From positions 496,001 through 560,000 of the forward strand of contig NZ_CP092497.1 of the NCBI RefSeq assembly GCF_022479115.1: DNA of 64,000 nucleotides. Reading direction: 5' to 3'. The DNA is from Amycolatopsis sp. EV170708-02-1 (GTDB lineage: Bacteria > Actinomycetota > Actinomycetes > Mycobacteriales > Pseudonocardiaceae). The translations under genes and the position numbers were made by a program. Below the pieces are notes generated by a model, which saw nothing but the letters and a program-made list of their open reading frames with translations, did no database searches and was not told the origin of the DNA. Of the stretch, positions 1 to 7,210 are shown piece after piece. Each line of letters opens with the position of its first letter. Position 1 is the first letter of the stretch.

Positions 1-976
1 CTTCGAGCGCGGCCGCGGCGCGACCGTGCAACGCTTCCCGTTCGGCCTGGCCGAGATCCGCGTAGATCCCGTCGCGGACGACGGCGTGCGCGAACCGGCC
101 GGAACCCAGCACCCCGGCTTTCTCGGCTTGATCGAGCCCGGCGGCGACCTCGCCTGCCGGCAGGCCGGACACCTCCGAGAGCAAGGCGGCGTCGACGTCC
201 TCACCGAGCACCGCCGCGATGGCGAGCAGCCGCCGCGCCTCCGGTTCGAGGGCGGCCACCGCGGTCCGCACGAGGTGGCCGAGTTCCGCCCCACCGGCCG
301 ATCGCGCGATCGCGCCGAGGTAGAGCGGGTTCCCGCCGGAGCGGCGATATGCCTCGTGTATCTCCTCTTCCGACAGTCCGGTGAGCAGCGCCCGCGCGTC
401 GGGCTCGGCCAGTGGCGGCAGCGAGATGCTCCGCGCGCCCGGACGGCGCAGGAGATCCGGCAGGGCCGCGTCCAGCGCGGGGGTGTGCCCGGTGTCCCGG
501 TGCGTCGCGACCACGGCCAGCTTCGAGCGCCGCAGCTCCCCCGCCAGATGCCGCAACAACCGCAACGACGCCTCGTCGGCCCAGTGCAGGTCTTCGAGGA
601 CGACGACCAGGCCCGCCGGTTCCGCCGCGGCCACCAGCGCGTCCGACGCGGCGGCCACCAGCCGGAACCGCGCCGCCTGGACGTCGCCGGCGCCCTCGGT
701 CTCGGCGAAAGCGGTCTTCACGGCCGAATCGACCGACGGCAGCGCCTCGACGACACGGCGCCACGGCCACAGCGGCGGCGCACCCGGATCGTCGGCGCAC
801 CGGCCCCACACGACGGCGGACGCCGCGGCCGTCGCCTCCTCGACCAGCCGGGTCTTGCCGATCCCGGGTGGACCCGAGACGAGCACGAGCCCGCCGGAAC
901 CCAGGGCGGCGTCGGCGAGCCTGCCGCGCAGAGTCGCCAGCTCGCCTTCCCGGCCCACGAACGGTTCCCGGTTCAC
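1..976 (-). CDS. AAA-ATPase regulator, N-terminal part (3' end outside window)
   Basis: Large STAND/MalT-type ATPase that probably regulates transcription. The chosen GTG start opens with NREPFVGRE, the usual entry of this ATPase family. Walker A (GPPGIGKT) lies at about residues 35-42 and a Walker B-like segment (VVVLEDLHWAD) near residue 135. The reading frame runs off the left edge, so the C-terminal part, where many relatives carry a LuxR-type helix-turn-helix, cannot be seen. It is the same general class as the complete gene at 12889-16014. The DNA-binding role is inferred from the family only. Confidence 0.8.
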   Translation of the reverse strand, partial: MNREPFVGREGELATLRGRLADAALGSGGLVLVSGPPGIGKTRLVEEATAAASAVVWGRCADDPGAPPLWPWRRVVEALPSVDSAVKTAFAETEGAGDVQAARFRLVAAASDALVAAAEPAGLVVVLEDLHWADEASLRLLRHLAGELRRSKLAVVATHRDTGHTPALDAALPDLLRRPGARSISLPPLAEPDARALLTGLSEEEIHEAYRRSGGNPLYLGAIARSAGGAELGHLVRTAVAALEPEARRLLAIAAVLGEDVDAALLSEVSGLPAGEVAAGLDQAEKAGVLGSGRFAHAVVRDGIYADLGQAEREALHGRAAAALE

Positions 977-1087
977 GCAAGGAGTATCGCTCCCCGGACC
1001 CGATTCCGTACCGCCCTGCGTACTGGCACTGATGTCCGGCGGCCGCCGGGGGCGCAGAGTCGGCACGTCCGACGGAAAGGAAAGCCC

Positions 1088-1684
1088 ATGTACGCCACCG
1101 TCCACCAATTCCGGCGTTCGCACGCCGACGAGTCCGCGGGCTGGGGCCACGCCCTCGCCGCCGAACTCCATCCCGGCACCGGTTCGCCGGGCACCTGCAC
1201 CCTCGCCCAGGTCGGCGGCCTCGGCGGGCTCGTCGTCGCGTTGTGGCGCGACCGCGGGTCCGCGCTCGCCGCCGCCGACCGCCGCGTCTCCCGCGTCTCC
1301 GACGCCCGCGTCTACGCGGTCGCCGACGTCGAAAGCGGTGTGGCCGAGCCCAGGATCGCGCAGGCGACCTGGTTCGACCGGCCGCTCACCCAGGCACAGG
1401 CCGACGCCGCCCGGTTCGGCGGGCGCGAGCGGATCTGGCCCGCCGTGCGGGGGCTCGACGGGGTCGGCGGCTTCTACGTCCTGACCGCCGAGGACCGGTC
1501 CAGCCTCGTTCTCGGCTTCACCGAGTCGATCGAAGCGATGGAGAGCGTCCAGAAGACGATCATGAGCACGGACCTGCTGCCCGGCGAGGATCCCGCGCTG
1601 TTGCCGGGGCCGGACCGGGTCGACGTCCACCGCGTGCTCCACACGTCCCTGCCCTCGCTCGGCCTGGTGGGTGAGCCGCGATGA
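1088..1684 (+). CDS. Hypothetical protein, 198 aa
   Basis: Not recognised with certainty. The ATG start follows a purine-rich ribosome site (ggaaaggaaa) at 5-8 nt; the frame is open further upstream but that part has no good start and overlaps the divergent regulator promoter. The protein is soluble, with no signal peptide or membrane segment. Its layout (MYATVHQFRR at the N-terminus, then GGFYVL and SIEAMESVQKTIMSTDLLPG) recalls small dimeric alpha/beta-barrel (ABM-like) proteins, a weak resemblance. Its stop overlaps the ATG of the YceI-like gene by 4 bp, so the two are probably translationally coupled. Confidence 0.6.
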   Translation: MYATVHQFRRSHADESAGWGHALAAELHPGTGSPGTCTLAQVGGLGGLVVALWRDRGSALAAADRRVSRVSDARVYAVADVESGVAEPRIAQATWFDRPLTQAQADAARFGGRERIWPAVRGLDGVGGFYVLTAEDRSSLVLGFTESIEAMESVQKTIMSTDLLPGEDPALLPGPDRVDVHRVLHTSLPSLGLVGEPR

Positions 1685-2193
1685 CCGCCGGGACGTCCGC
1701 ACGGGTCGGCACCTGGACCGTGCTCGCCGACCGGACCTCGGCCACGTTCACCGTCCGGAACTTCGGGTTCCGCGTGGTCCACGGCTCGATCCCGGTCGAT
1801 CTGGGCTCGGTGCGGGTCACCGCCGACGGCGTCGTCGTCGTCGAAGCGGCACTGGACCTCGACAAGATCGACACCGGCAACGCCAAACGCGATGCCGACC
1901 TGCGTAAACCCCGTCTGCTGGCGATCGACGCGCAGCCCGTGCTGACCTTCGCGGCGGACCGGGTCGGCGAGGGCCCGGACGGGTGGTCGGTCGAGGGCAC
2001 TCTCGGCGCGCGCGGCGAGTCCTGTCCGCTCACGGTGACCGCGACCGGGCCGGAGGACAACGGCGACGGCACCTGGCGGGTGCTCGCCGGGGCCGTTTTC
2101 GACCGGCGGGCTATCGGTCTCCGGGCGCCGAGGTTCCTGATCGGCAGGGAGATCACGATCGCGCTCGACGTGGTCCTCGCCCCGCCGGCGTGA
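1681..2193 (+). CDS. YceI family protein
   Basis: 170-aa YceI-like lipocalin-fold protein. The family signature is visible: an N-terminal GTWTVLADRTSATFTVRNFGF, a central block with DLDKIDTGNAKRDADLR and a C-terminal RRAIGLRAPRFLIGREITIALDV. YceI proteins bind isoprenoid or other hydrophobic ligands; the ligand here is unknown. There is no signal peptide, so it is probably cytoplasmic, unlike the periplasmic E. coli protein. It overlaps the upstream gene by ATGA and is therefore probably the second gene of a two-gene operon. Confidence 0.85.
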   Translation: MTAGTSARVGTWTVLADRTSATFTVRNFGFRVVHGSIPVDLGSVRVTADGVVVVEAALDLDKIDTGNAKRDADLRKPRLLAIDAQPVLTFAADRVGEGPDGWSVEGTLGARGESCPLTVTATGPEDNGDGTWRVLAGAVFDRRAIGLRAPRFLIGREITIALDVVLAPPA

Positions 2194-2625
2194 TCAGGCC
2201 CAGGCGGCGAGCTCCTTGGCGAGGGAGGAAGGTCCGGCGGCGGTGCGCAACGCCGGCGGACCGGGCCAGCAGTCCTGGTGGTCGCCGGTCCGCAGGGTCT
2301 CCGCGAACCTCGCGACCAGGCGCGGATGCGACGCCACCGTGCGGCCACCGAGGTAGGCGACGACGACATGGTGGTCGTCGTCCGCGTGCGTCGCCACGGC
2401 GGCCGACCAGCCGTGCTCCTCGTGCCACATCAGGTCGGCTTCGCGCTCGGGGAAGCCGGGGAGGCGCCAGTTCAGCCTCAGCCGGGCGGTGACCGGACCG
2501 GTGAGGTCGACCGTGCCCGAATCCCGGCGTATCCCCAGTGCCGCGGCCACGTCCTCCAGGTAGGCGTTCAGCCTGGTCATGAGCTCCAGACCTGCTTCCG
2601 TGGGCGCGGGGGTCGAGGTGGTCAC
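2194..2625 (-). CDS. DUF6292-like protein
   Basis: 143-aa soluble protein starting at a GTG preceded by a purine-rich stretch. It resembles the actinobacterial DUF6292 family by an N-terminal helix (LMTRLNAYLEDVAAALGI), a central block LRLNWRLPGFPEREADLMWHEEHGWS and a following HVVVAYLGG segment. The function is unknown. Its end is one base from the stop of the YceI-like gene, so the two are tightly convergent. The family assignment is from memory of the pattern and is moderate in certainty. Confidence 0.65.
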   Translation of the reverse strand: MTTSTPAPTEAGLELMTRLNAYLEDVAAALGIRRDSGTVDLTGPVTARLRLNWRLPGFPEREADLMWHEEHGWSAAVATHADDDHHVVVAYLGGRTVASHPRLVARFAETLRTGDHQDCWPGPPALRTAAGPSSLAKELAAWA

Positions 2626-2725
2626 GGTCCCTCATCTTCCTGTCACTGTGTGCTGGCGTGACGGGAATTACCCACCCCGGAGCGGCTTCACACCCTCATT
2701 TCGTCACACCCCGGTTTCGGTTCGC

Positions 2726-3169
2726 TCAAGCCGTGGCTTCGATGACCCGGGTGAGGGCCTTGTGCAGCGCTTCCAGCTCGGAGACCTCCATGCCGAGCTT
2801 CTCCACGACGCGATACGGGATCTTCTCCGCCTCCGCGCGCAACGCGCGACCGGATTCCGTCAGCTCGACCGTGAGCAGCCGCTCGTCCTCGGAGCTGCGC
2901 CGTCGGGTGACGTAACCGATCGTCTCCAGGCGCTTGAGCAGCGGTGACAGCGTCGCGGGTTCGGCGCGCAGGGCGACGCTCAGGTCCTTGACCGCCTGCG
3001 GGCCCCGCTCCCACAGCGCCAGCATGACCAGGTACTGCGGATGGGTGAGCCCATGGGGTTCCAGCAGCGGACGGTAGATGGCGATGACGCTGCGCGACGC
3101 GACCGACAGCGCGAAACACACCTGACGCTCCAGCGCGAGCGGGTCCTCGCCCAGATCGATCGACTTCAT
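2726..3169 (-). CDS. OhrR-like MarR family repressor
   Basis: 147-aa winged-helix regulator of the MarR/OhrR group. The segment RQVCFALSVASRS carries a cysteine at about residue 18, where OhrR has its peroxide-reactive cysteine, followed by YRPLLEPHGLTHPQYLVMLALWE. The recognition region (RAEPATLSPLLKRLETIGYVTR) and wing (RRRSSEDERLLTVELTESG) are intact. The ATG at 3169 is preferred because GGAGGGG lies 6-7 nt upstream; another ATG seven codons earlier has no ribosome site. It is divergent from the DUF5313 gene, with two perfect palindromes between them. By family it would sense organic peroxide or hypochlorite, but no ohr gene is adjacent. Confidence 0.85.
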   Translation of the reverse strand: MKSIDLGEDPLALERQVCFALSVASRSVIAIYRPLLEPHGLTHPQYLVMLALWERGPQAVKDLSVALRAEPATLSPLLKRLETIGYVTRRRSSEDERLLTVELTESGRALRAEAEKIPYRVVEKLGMEVSELEALHKALTRVIEATA

Positions 3170-3210
3170 CTGGCGCCCCTCCGAGTTCATACCGCCGATC
3201 CTAGCCGCGA

Positions 3211-3240
3211 CGCTAATATTTAGCGCACTAATCATTAGTG
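3211..3240. promoter_or_regulatory. Two abutting 15-bp palindromes, probable MarR operators
   Basis: CGCTAATATTTAGCG (3211-3225) is followed directly by CACTAATCATTAGTG (3226-3240), each a perfect inverted repeat around its centre. They lie in the AT-rich gap between the OhrR-like gene and the DUF5313 gene. MarR/OhrR proteins bind such TTAG/CTAA-type palindromes. Simultaneous autoregulation and control of the divergent gene is inferred. Confidence 0.75.
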
Positions 3241-3273
3241 TACTGTGAGGACATCGACGGAAGGAGTCGCCCG

Positions 3274-3672
3274 ATGCCCCGCAAGCGCCCGGACGTGTTC
3301 CGCTGGCTGTGGTACTCACTCGGCGGCAGGCTGCCCGAGCACTACCACGACTGGATCCTCCACGACGCGACCACCGGAAGCTGGCGCTGGCGGCACGTCG
3401 CCCGCAGCACGGTGATGATCGCCCCGCTCTGCACGGTGTGGCTGCTCCTGCCCGGTCCGCTCCCCCTGCGGCTGGCGATCGTGCTGATGGCCGCGCTCGT
3501 GGCGTACTTCTACTCGATGGCCTACATGGAGGAGAGCATCGAGCACCGGCTCGCCAAGAACGGCTTCCCGCCGGGCATCGGGCGCCGGACCCGAGCGGAG
3601 GCCGCCGCGGTCGCGGAAGCCGAGGTGACCGAGCGGTATCTCGCGCGGTACCGGGACCAGGCGGACTCCTGA
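3274..3672 (+). CDS. DUF5313 family membrane protein
   Basis: 132-aa protein with the DUF5313 pattern: FRWLWYSLGGRLPEHYHDWILHD near the N-terminus, two hydrophobic segments around residues 45-85 (MIAPLCTVWLLLPG and IVLMAALVAYFYSMAY) and a conserved EHRLAKNGFPPGIGRRTR stretch after them. The ATG start follows AAGGAG at 7 nt. It is probably an inner-membrane protein of unknown function. The OhrR-like operators sit directly upstream, so it is the likely target of that repressor. Confidence 0.8.
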   Translation: MPRKRPDVFRWLWYSLGGRLPEHYHDWILHDATTGSWRWRHVARSTVMIAPLCTVWLLLPGPLPLRLAIVLMAALVAYFYSMAYMEESIEHRLAKNGFPPGIGRRTRAEAAAVAEAEVTERYLARYRDQADS

Positions 3673-3705
3673 CCCCTTTCCGCGCGGGCGCCCGTCGTTG
3701 CGAAG

Positions 3706-3722
3706 GTGTCGCGAAAGCCACT
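3706..3722. repeat. Left fragment of 57-nt palindromic intergenic repeat (copy A, split by IS110)
   Basis: GTGTCGCGAAAGCCACT at 3706-3722 continues at 5003-5042 once the IS110 element is removed. The rejoined unit is 57 nt and differs from the intact copy at 6126-6182 by two substitutions and no length change. The insertion was therefore clean and the repeat was its target. Confidence 0.85.
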
Positions 3723-3740
3723 CAGTGTCAGGGTGGTTGC

Positions 3741-3930
3741 GCTGCTCGTGTGAGTGGTTAGGGTCCGGACTTGGTCGCGTGGTGACTCAGAAAGCCACTG
3801 CCTTGCTGGCTTGTGAAAGAACTGTCCAGCGTGATCAAGGTCCGGGCCTGGCTGGCCTGACTTGATAGAAGCGTGGACTAGACGCATCAACCTCGACTGA
3901 GGTGTGTCCGACCAGCCCGGCCCGGAAAGG
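3741..3930 (+). ncRNA. Probable bridge RNA of the IS110 element (boundaries approximate)
   Basis: Two stem-closed loops are visible. Loop 1 is closed by 3765-3782 pairing with 3826-3845 (about 18 pairs including G-U). Inside it, GAAAGCCACT (3790-3799) is identical to the left flank of the insertion site (3713-3722), and GAAAG (3815-3819) is the reverse complement of the right flank CTTTC (5001-5005). A small hairpin (GCC/GGC, 3800-3810) separates the two guides. Loop 2 is closed by about 3846-3855 with 3912-3921. Inside it, ATAGAAGC (3865-3872) is identical to the right end of the element (4991-4998), and ACTGAG (3896-3901) is the reverse complement of CTCAGT at the left end (3721-3726). The target loop precedes the donor loop, as in described IS110 bridge RNAs. 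RNA ends are guessed. Confidence 0.75.
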
Positions 3931-3965
3931 TGCACCCGTTCTCCGGCTAGGGAAGGAACACGCGC

Positions 3966-4994
3966 GTGTCCATGGTGGTCATCGGGATAGATCCGCACAA
4001 GTCCAGTCACACCGCGGTCGCTGTCGATCAGGCTGGACGGAAACTGGCCTGCAAGACCGTCCGCTCCGACAACGACGGACTCCTCCGCCTGCGGGCTTGG
4101 GCCGCCCGGTTCGGCACCGAGCTGATCTGGGCCGTCGAGGACGGCCGCGGCGTCGCCGGGCGGCTGGTCCGCGCCCTGATCGGCACCGGCGCCACAGTGA
4201 AATGGGTGCCCCCGAAGCTGATGGCCGCCTGCCGGGCCTCGGCCCGCACCCGCGGCAAGTCCGACCCGATCGACGCCCTCGCCGTCGCCCGCGCCGCCCT
4301 GCGCGAACCCGATCTGCCGACCGCGCACCTGGACCAGCAAGCCCTGGACCTGCGGCTGCTGACCGACCGACGCGAGAACCTGGTCAACCGCCGCACCGCC
4401 AGCATCAACCAGCTGCGCTGGCACCTGCACGACCTCGACCCCGCCCTCGACCAGAACCACCACGACCTGACCAGGCCACGCGCACTGGCCACCCTCACCA
4501 GCGCGATCACTGCCCTCGATCCTGGCGTCCGCCGCGACCTCACCCTCGATCTGCTCACCGAGATCACCACCCTCGGCCAGCAGATCACCCAGCTCGAACA
4601 CCAGCTCACCGACCGAGTCCAGCCCCTGGCCCCCAAACTCCTGTCCATCACCGGCGTCGGCGCGATCACCGCCGCGAAAATCATCGGCGAAACCGCCGGC
4701 ATCACCCGATTCCGCTCACCAGCCGCCTACGCCATGCACACCGGCACCGCACCCATCCCCGTCTGGTCCAGCAACAAACCCCACTACCGCCTCAACCGCG
4801 GCGGCAACCGACAACTCAACACCTGCATCCACCGCATCGCCATCACCCAACTCGCCCACCACCCACCAGCCCGCCACTACCGCGACACCTGGACCACAAA
4901 CCACCCCCACGCCACCACCAAAGCCGCACTCCGAGCACTCAAACGACACCTCACCAACACCATCTACCAAGCACTCAAAGCAGACTTGACATAG
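3966..4994 (+). CDS. IS110 family transposase (DEDD recombinase)
   Basis: 342-aa serine/DEDD recombinase. The N-terminal RuvC-like domain has GIDPHK with the first Asp near residue 9, an AVEDGRG Glu near residue 57 and KSDPIDALAVAR with two Asp near residues 100-105. The C-terminal transposase_20 domain begins around LLSITGVGAITAAKIIGE and contains GTAPIPVWSSNK, where the catalytic serine of the family lies. The GTG start is 9 nt from GGAAGGA; an ATG two codons later is an alternative. The gene looks intact and probably active. In this group the protein is guided by the RNA encoded just upstream. Confidence 0.95.
   Translation: MSMVVIGIDPHKSSHTAVAVDQAGRKLACKTVRSDNDGLLRLRAWAARFGTELIWAVEDGRGVAGRLVRALIGTGATVKWVPPKLMAACRASARTRGKSDPIDALAVARAALREPDLPTAHLDQQALDLRLLTDRRENLVNRRTASINQLRWHLHDLDPALDQNHHDLTRPRALATLTSAITALDPGVRRDLTLDLLTEITTLGQQITQLEHQLTDRVQPLAPKLLSITGVGAITAAKIIGETAGITRFRSPAAYAMHTGTAPIPVWSSNKPHYRLNRGGNRQLNTCIHRIAITQLAHHPPARHYRDTWTTNHPHATTKAALRALKRHLTNTIYQALKADLT
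4986..4991 (+). promoter_or_regulatory. -35 half of a junction promoter formed on IS circularisation
   Basis: TTGACA at the right end would lie exactly 17 bp upstream of CAGGGT (3729-3734) if the element circularised through the shared CT. That gives a consensus -35 and an actinobacterial-style -10 (compare TAGGGT), with a start near 3741, just before the bridge-RNA stem. Junction promoters are known for IS110-family circles; this one is an inference from spacing. Confidence 0.5.
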
Positions 4995-5002
4995 AAGCTT
5001 CT

Positions 5003-5042
5003 TTCGAGACGTCTGATGTCCCGAAAGTGGCTTTCGCGACAC
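5003..5042. repeat. Right fragment of 57-nt palindromic repeat (copy A)
   Basis: Holds the loop and right arm of the palindrome whose left arm is at 3706-3722: TTCGAGACGTCTGATG, then GAAAGTGGCTTTCGCGACAC. Ends just upstream of the convergent AbiEi/DUF559-like gene. Confidence 0.85.
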
Positions 5043-5069
5043 TAGAAGCGACGCGGCCGCCCTATCCGA

Positions 5070-6011
5070 TCAGGCAGCGCGACGCATACGAGCCTCGGCG
5101 GCACGGTACGCGGCCACGAGTTCCGCGGCGACCCGCTTCGGCTCCGTTCTCAACCGACTGGGCAAGGTCTGAAGGACCACGATGCCGGCGGCCGCATACC
5201 TGGCGTTTCTCGCCACCGTCGCGGCGTACTGCTGCTTGCCGAAGTGGAAGTCGTACGAATCGACCTCCCAGGCCATACCCGCCGACACGAAGTAGCCATC
5301 GGCGGTCGCGATGTATTCGCCGTTCTCATCCCGTAGCTCGTGATTCCACAAGGGTTCCGGCAAACCGCTCATCCGCCACACCTTCATCGCGTCGACCTCG
5401 GCTGCCGACCGGGCCCCGTCGGCGATCCGGTGCAACGCCTCTCGCGGAATCGCGGTGCCACGGCTGCTCCCGGCGTCGAGTTCGGCGAATAATTCGAGTA
5501 AGGGCGCACCGCGCTGGACCGCTTCGGCCAGCAATGCGGAAACCTCTTGTCGCGAGCCGAGCCGACGACACTCGTCGAGGACCGACCTGACCAATGGTGC
5601 CAGTGGAACACCGCTGAACATGACAGCCTGCGGCAGCCGGGTCGTTCGTTCGACGATCACGTGCCCGGAACTGCCGACCTTGTGCTCGAGCGGCACCAGG
5701 AGGTGAACCCGGAAAGTACCGTCCGGCAGCATTTTCAGCCCGTGCCGACGGCACGAGGCAGCTCCGGTCACCACTGCATCCGGCCCCGCGTACAACAGGG
5801 CCGCATCGACCAGCTGGCGTCGAGTCGGCTCCCCGGAATTCAGCATCAAGACTCCCGGCAGCAGCCGGCGCCACTGCTTTCCCGGACGGCACCGGCGATA
5901 ACAGGTCCTCGACGGAACGCCGAGTTCCGTCAACCGGGCGACGGTGATCACGCCCCCGCGACTGTGCTGGTAGAGCCCCTCGGGATCACGAGCCCATTCT
6001 CCGGATTTCAC
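5070..6011 (-). CDS. AbiEi-like winged helix / endonuclease-like protein
   Basis: 313-aa protein of a family common in actinobacteria. The N-terminus (ITVARLTELGVPSRTCYRR, then WRRLLPGVLML) looks like the winged helix of AbiEi antitoxins. The middle covers GAASCRRHGLK and HVIVERTTRLP. The C-terminal third (GMAWEVDSYDFHFGKQQYAATVARNARYAAAGIVVLQ) has the D...K/E spacing of a DUF559/Vsr-like nuclease fold, but the catalytic set is not certain. GTG at 6011 is used; a later GTG (start VITVARL) is possible, and the longer frame upstream has no plausible start. No toxin partner gene adjoins it, so a toxin-antitoxin role is not supported by context. Confidence 0.65.
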   Translation of the reverse strand: MKSGEWARDPEGLYQHSRGGVITVARLTELGVPSRTCYRRCRPGKQWRRLLPGVLMLNSGEPTRRQLVDAALLYAGPDAVVTGAASCRRHGLKMLPDGTFRVHLLVPLEHKVGSSGHVIVERTTRLPQAVMFSGVPLAPLVRSVLDECRRLGSRQEVSALLAEAVQRGAPLLELFAELDAGSSRGTAIPREALHRIADGARSAAEVDAMKVWRMSGLPEPLWNHELRDENGEYIATADGYFVSAGMAWEVDSYDFHFGKQQYAATVARNARYAAAGIVVLQTLPSRLRTEPKRVAAELVAAYRAAEARMRRAA

Positions 6012-6125
6012 CCCATGATCGTCGGCTCCCCTGCCTTCGGTCGCCAGTACCTTTCGCCCGCCCTGTGGACAACTCGCCACACCAGCCCCACTGTGGATAA
6101 GTTCCCATGGCCCCGTCGCCAAAGG

Positions 6126-6182
6126 TGTCGCGAAAGCCACTTTCAGGACGTCTGATGTCCCGAAAGTGGCTTTCGCGACACC
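6126..6182. repeat. 57-nt palindromic intergenic repeat (copy B, intact)
   Basis: Near-perfect hairpin with arms beginning GTGTCGCGAAAGCCACTTTC and ending GAAAGTGGCTTTCGCGACAC around a loop containing ACGTCTGATGT. It matches copy A with two substitutions and copy C (52324-52382) in the arms. It lies between two divergent genes, so it is not acting as a simple terminator for both. The GC-rich arms make strong RNA or cruciform structure. Confidence 0.85.
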
Positions 6183-6246
6183 GGCGAGCGCCCTGGGACA
6201 CCACGGAAGCCGCTCGCGACCAGCAGCACGGCTAGAGTGCGCGGTG

Positions 6247-7204
6247 ATGAGACGCAAGCTCCGCCCGCCGCTCCCGCCCCGCCACGGGCTCGACCCCGCG
6301 AGGCTCAAGATGCCCGCAGAGGGGCCGTGGACGACGCTGCGGGAGCACCTCGTCGAGCGTCTTCCCCGCGTCGCGCCCGAACGGATCGAGGAGATGCTCC
6401 GCGAGGAGCGCATCGTCGGCCTGGACGGTCCGCTGGGCGTCGATTCGCCGTTCGTGCCGGACTCGTTCATCTGGTTCCATCGCGACCTGCCCGACGAGGT
6501 CGAGGTGCCGTTCGAGGTTTCCGTCCTGCACCGCGACGAGCATTTCCTCATCGCCGACAAACCACATTTCCTCGCGACGATCCCGCGTGGACGGCACATC
6601 CTGCAGACCGCGCTGGTCCGGCTGCGCCGCGAGCTCGACCTCCCGCGGCTCACCCCCGCGCACCGGCTCGACCGGGTCACCGCGGGGCTCATCCTGTTCG
6701 TGAGTACCCCGAGGTCCGCGGCAAATACCAGACGATGTTCCGGGACCGGTTGGTACACAAGGAATACGAGGCGGTCGCGCGCTACGATCCGGCCGTCGCG
6801 ATGCCGCGCGAGATCAGCAGCCGCATCGTCAAGGAACGCGGGGTCATCGCCGCGCAGGAGATCGACGGGCCGCCCAACGCCGAGACCCGCGTCGAGCTGA
6901 TCGAGCACCGCGACGGCCTCGGCCGCTATCGCCTGATCCCGCGACCGGCCGCACCCACCAGCTCAGGCTGCACATGAGCGGCCTCGGATTGCCGATCCTC
7001 GGCGACGACTTCTACCCGGAGCTGACCGAGACCCCGCTCGACGACTTCACCGAACCCTTGCAACTGCTGGCGAAAGTCCTCGAGTTCACCGATCCGGTCA
7101 CCGGGGAACGCCGCCGGTTCGAGAGCAGGCGGACGCTCCAGGCGTGGACGGACCTCGACGCTTGGAGCCGCGGCCCGGGCCTCGTGAGTGGCAAGGACGG
7201 TTAG
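6247..7204 (+). pseudogene. RluA-type pseudouridine synthase, two -1 frame breaks
   Basis: Encodes an rRNA/tRNA pseudouridine synthase of the RluA/RsuA superfamily. The first segment (from the ATG at 6247) runs through LHRDEHFLIADKP and the catalytic HRLDRVTAGLILFV motif, with the active-site Asp in HRLD. The frame then slips by one base near 6700-6715, continuing as PEVRGKYQTMFRDRLVHKEYEAV. It slips again near 6940-6950, continuing as TGRTHQLRLHMSGLGLPILGDDFYP. The three segments together make one complete protein. The last residues (GLVSGKDG) read into a hairpin repeat now disrupted by the IS481 element. Both breaks are equivalent to single-base losses in C/G-rich runs, so they are either real pseudogenisation or assembly errors. 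Confidence 0.85.
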
Positions 7205-7210
7205 AACCAT
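7179..7210. repeat. Left arm of a 19-bp-arm hairpin repeat plus target duplication
   Basis: The arm at 7179-7197 starts GCCTCGTGAGTGGCAAGG and is perfectly complementary to the arm at 8537-8555. Before the IS481 insertion they formed one hairpin between the convergent RluA and jelly-roll genes, so it was probably a bidirectional terminator. ACGGTTAGAACCAT (7197-7210) is the 14-bp target duplication, repeated at 8524-8537. Confidence 0.85.

Larger units (their letters stand above)
3723..5002 (+). mobile_element. IS110-group insertion sequence, 1280 bp, intact
   Basis: The ends are defined by the split palindromic repeat: left flank ends ...AGCCACT at 3722 and right flank resumes TTCGAGAC at 5003. 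A CT dinucleotide is present at both junctions (3721-3722 and 5001-5002), so the element could equally be placed at 3721-5000. There are no terminal inverted repeats and no target duplication beyond CT, as expected for IS110 elements. The long non-coding left end (about 240 bp) and very short right end match the IS110 group rather than the IS1111 group. It carries one transposase gene and a probable bridge RNA. Confidence 0.85.

Noticed and set aside
201..1032. Several long frames on both strands over 200-1030
   Set aside because: Arg/Gly/Pro-rich shadows of the AAA regulator on the minus strand, which has Walker A and B motifs.
3759..3764. TAGGGT as a promoter -10 for the bridge RNA
   Set aside because: It overlaps the first stem of the proposed RNA; the junction promoter placed upstream fits better.
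3522..4705. Minus-strand frames opposite the IS110 transposase
   Set aside because: Antisense shadows; the transposase frame is well supported and the bridge RNA lies in the same region.
6012..6908. Upstream extension of the AbiEi/DUF559-like gene
   Set aside because: Runs through a palindromic repeat and antisense to the RluA gene; no domain evidence.
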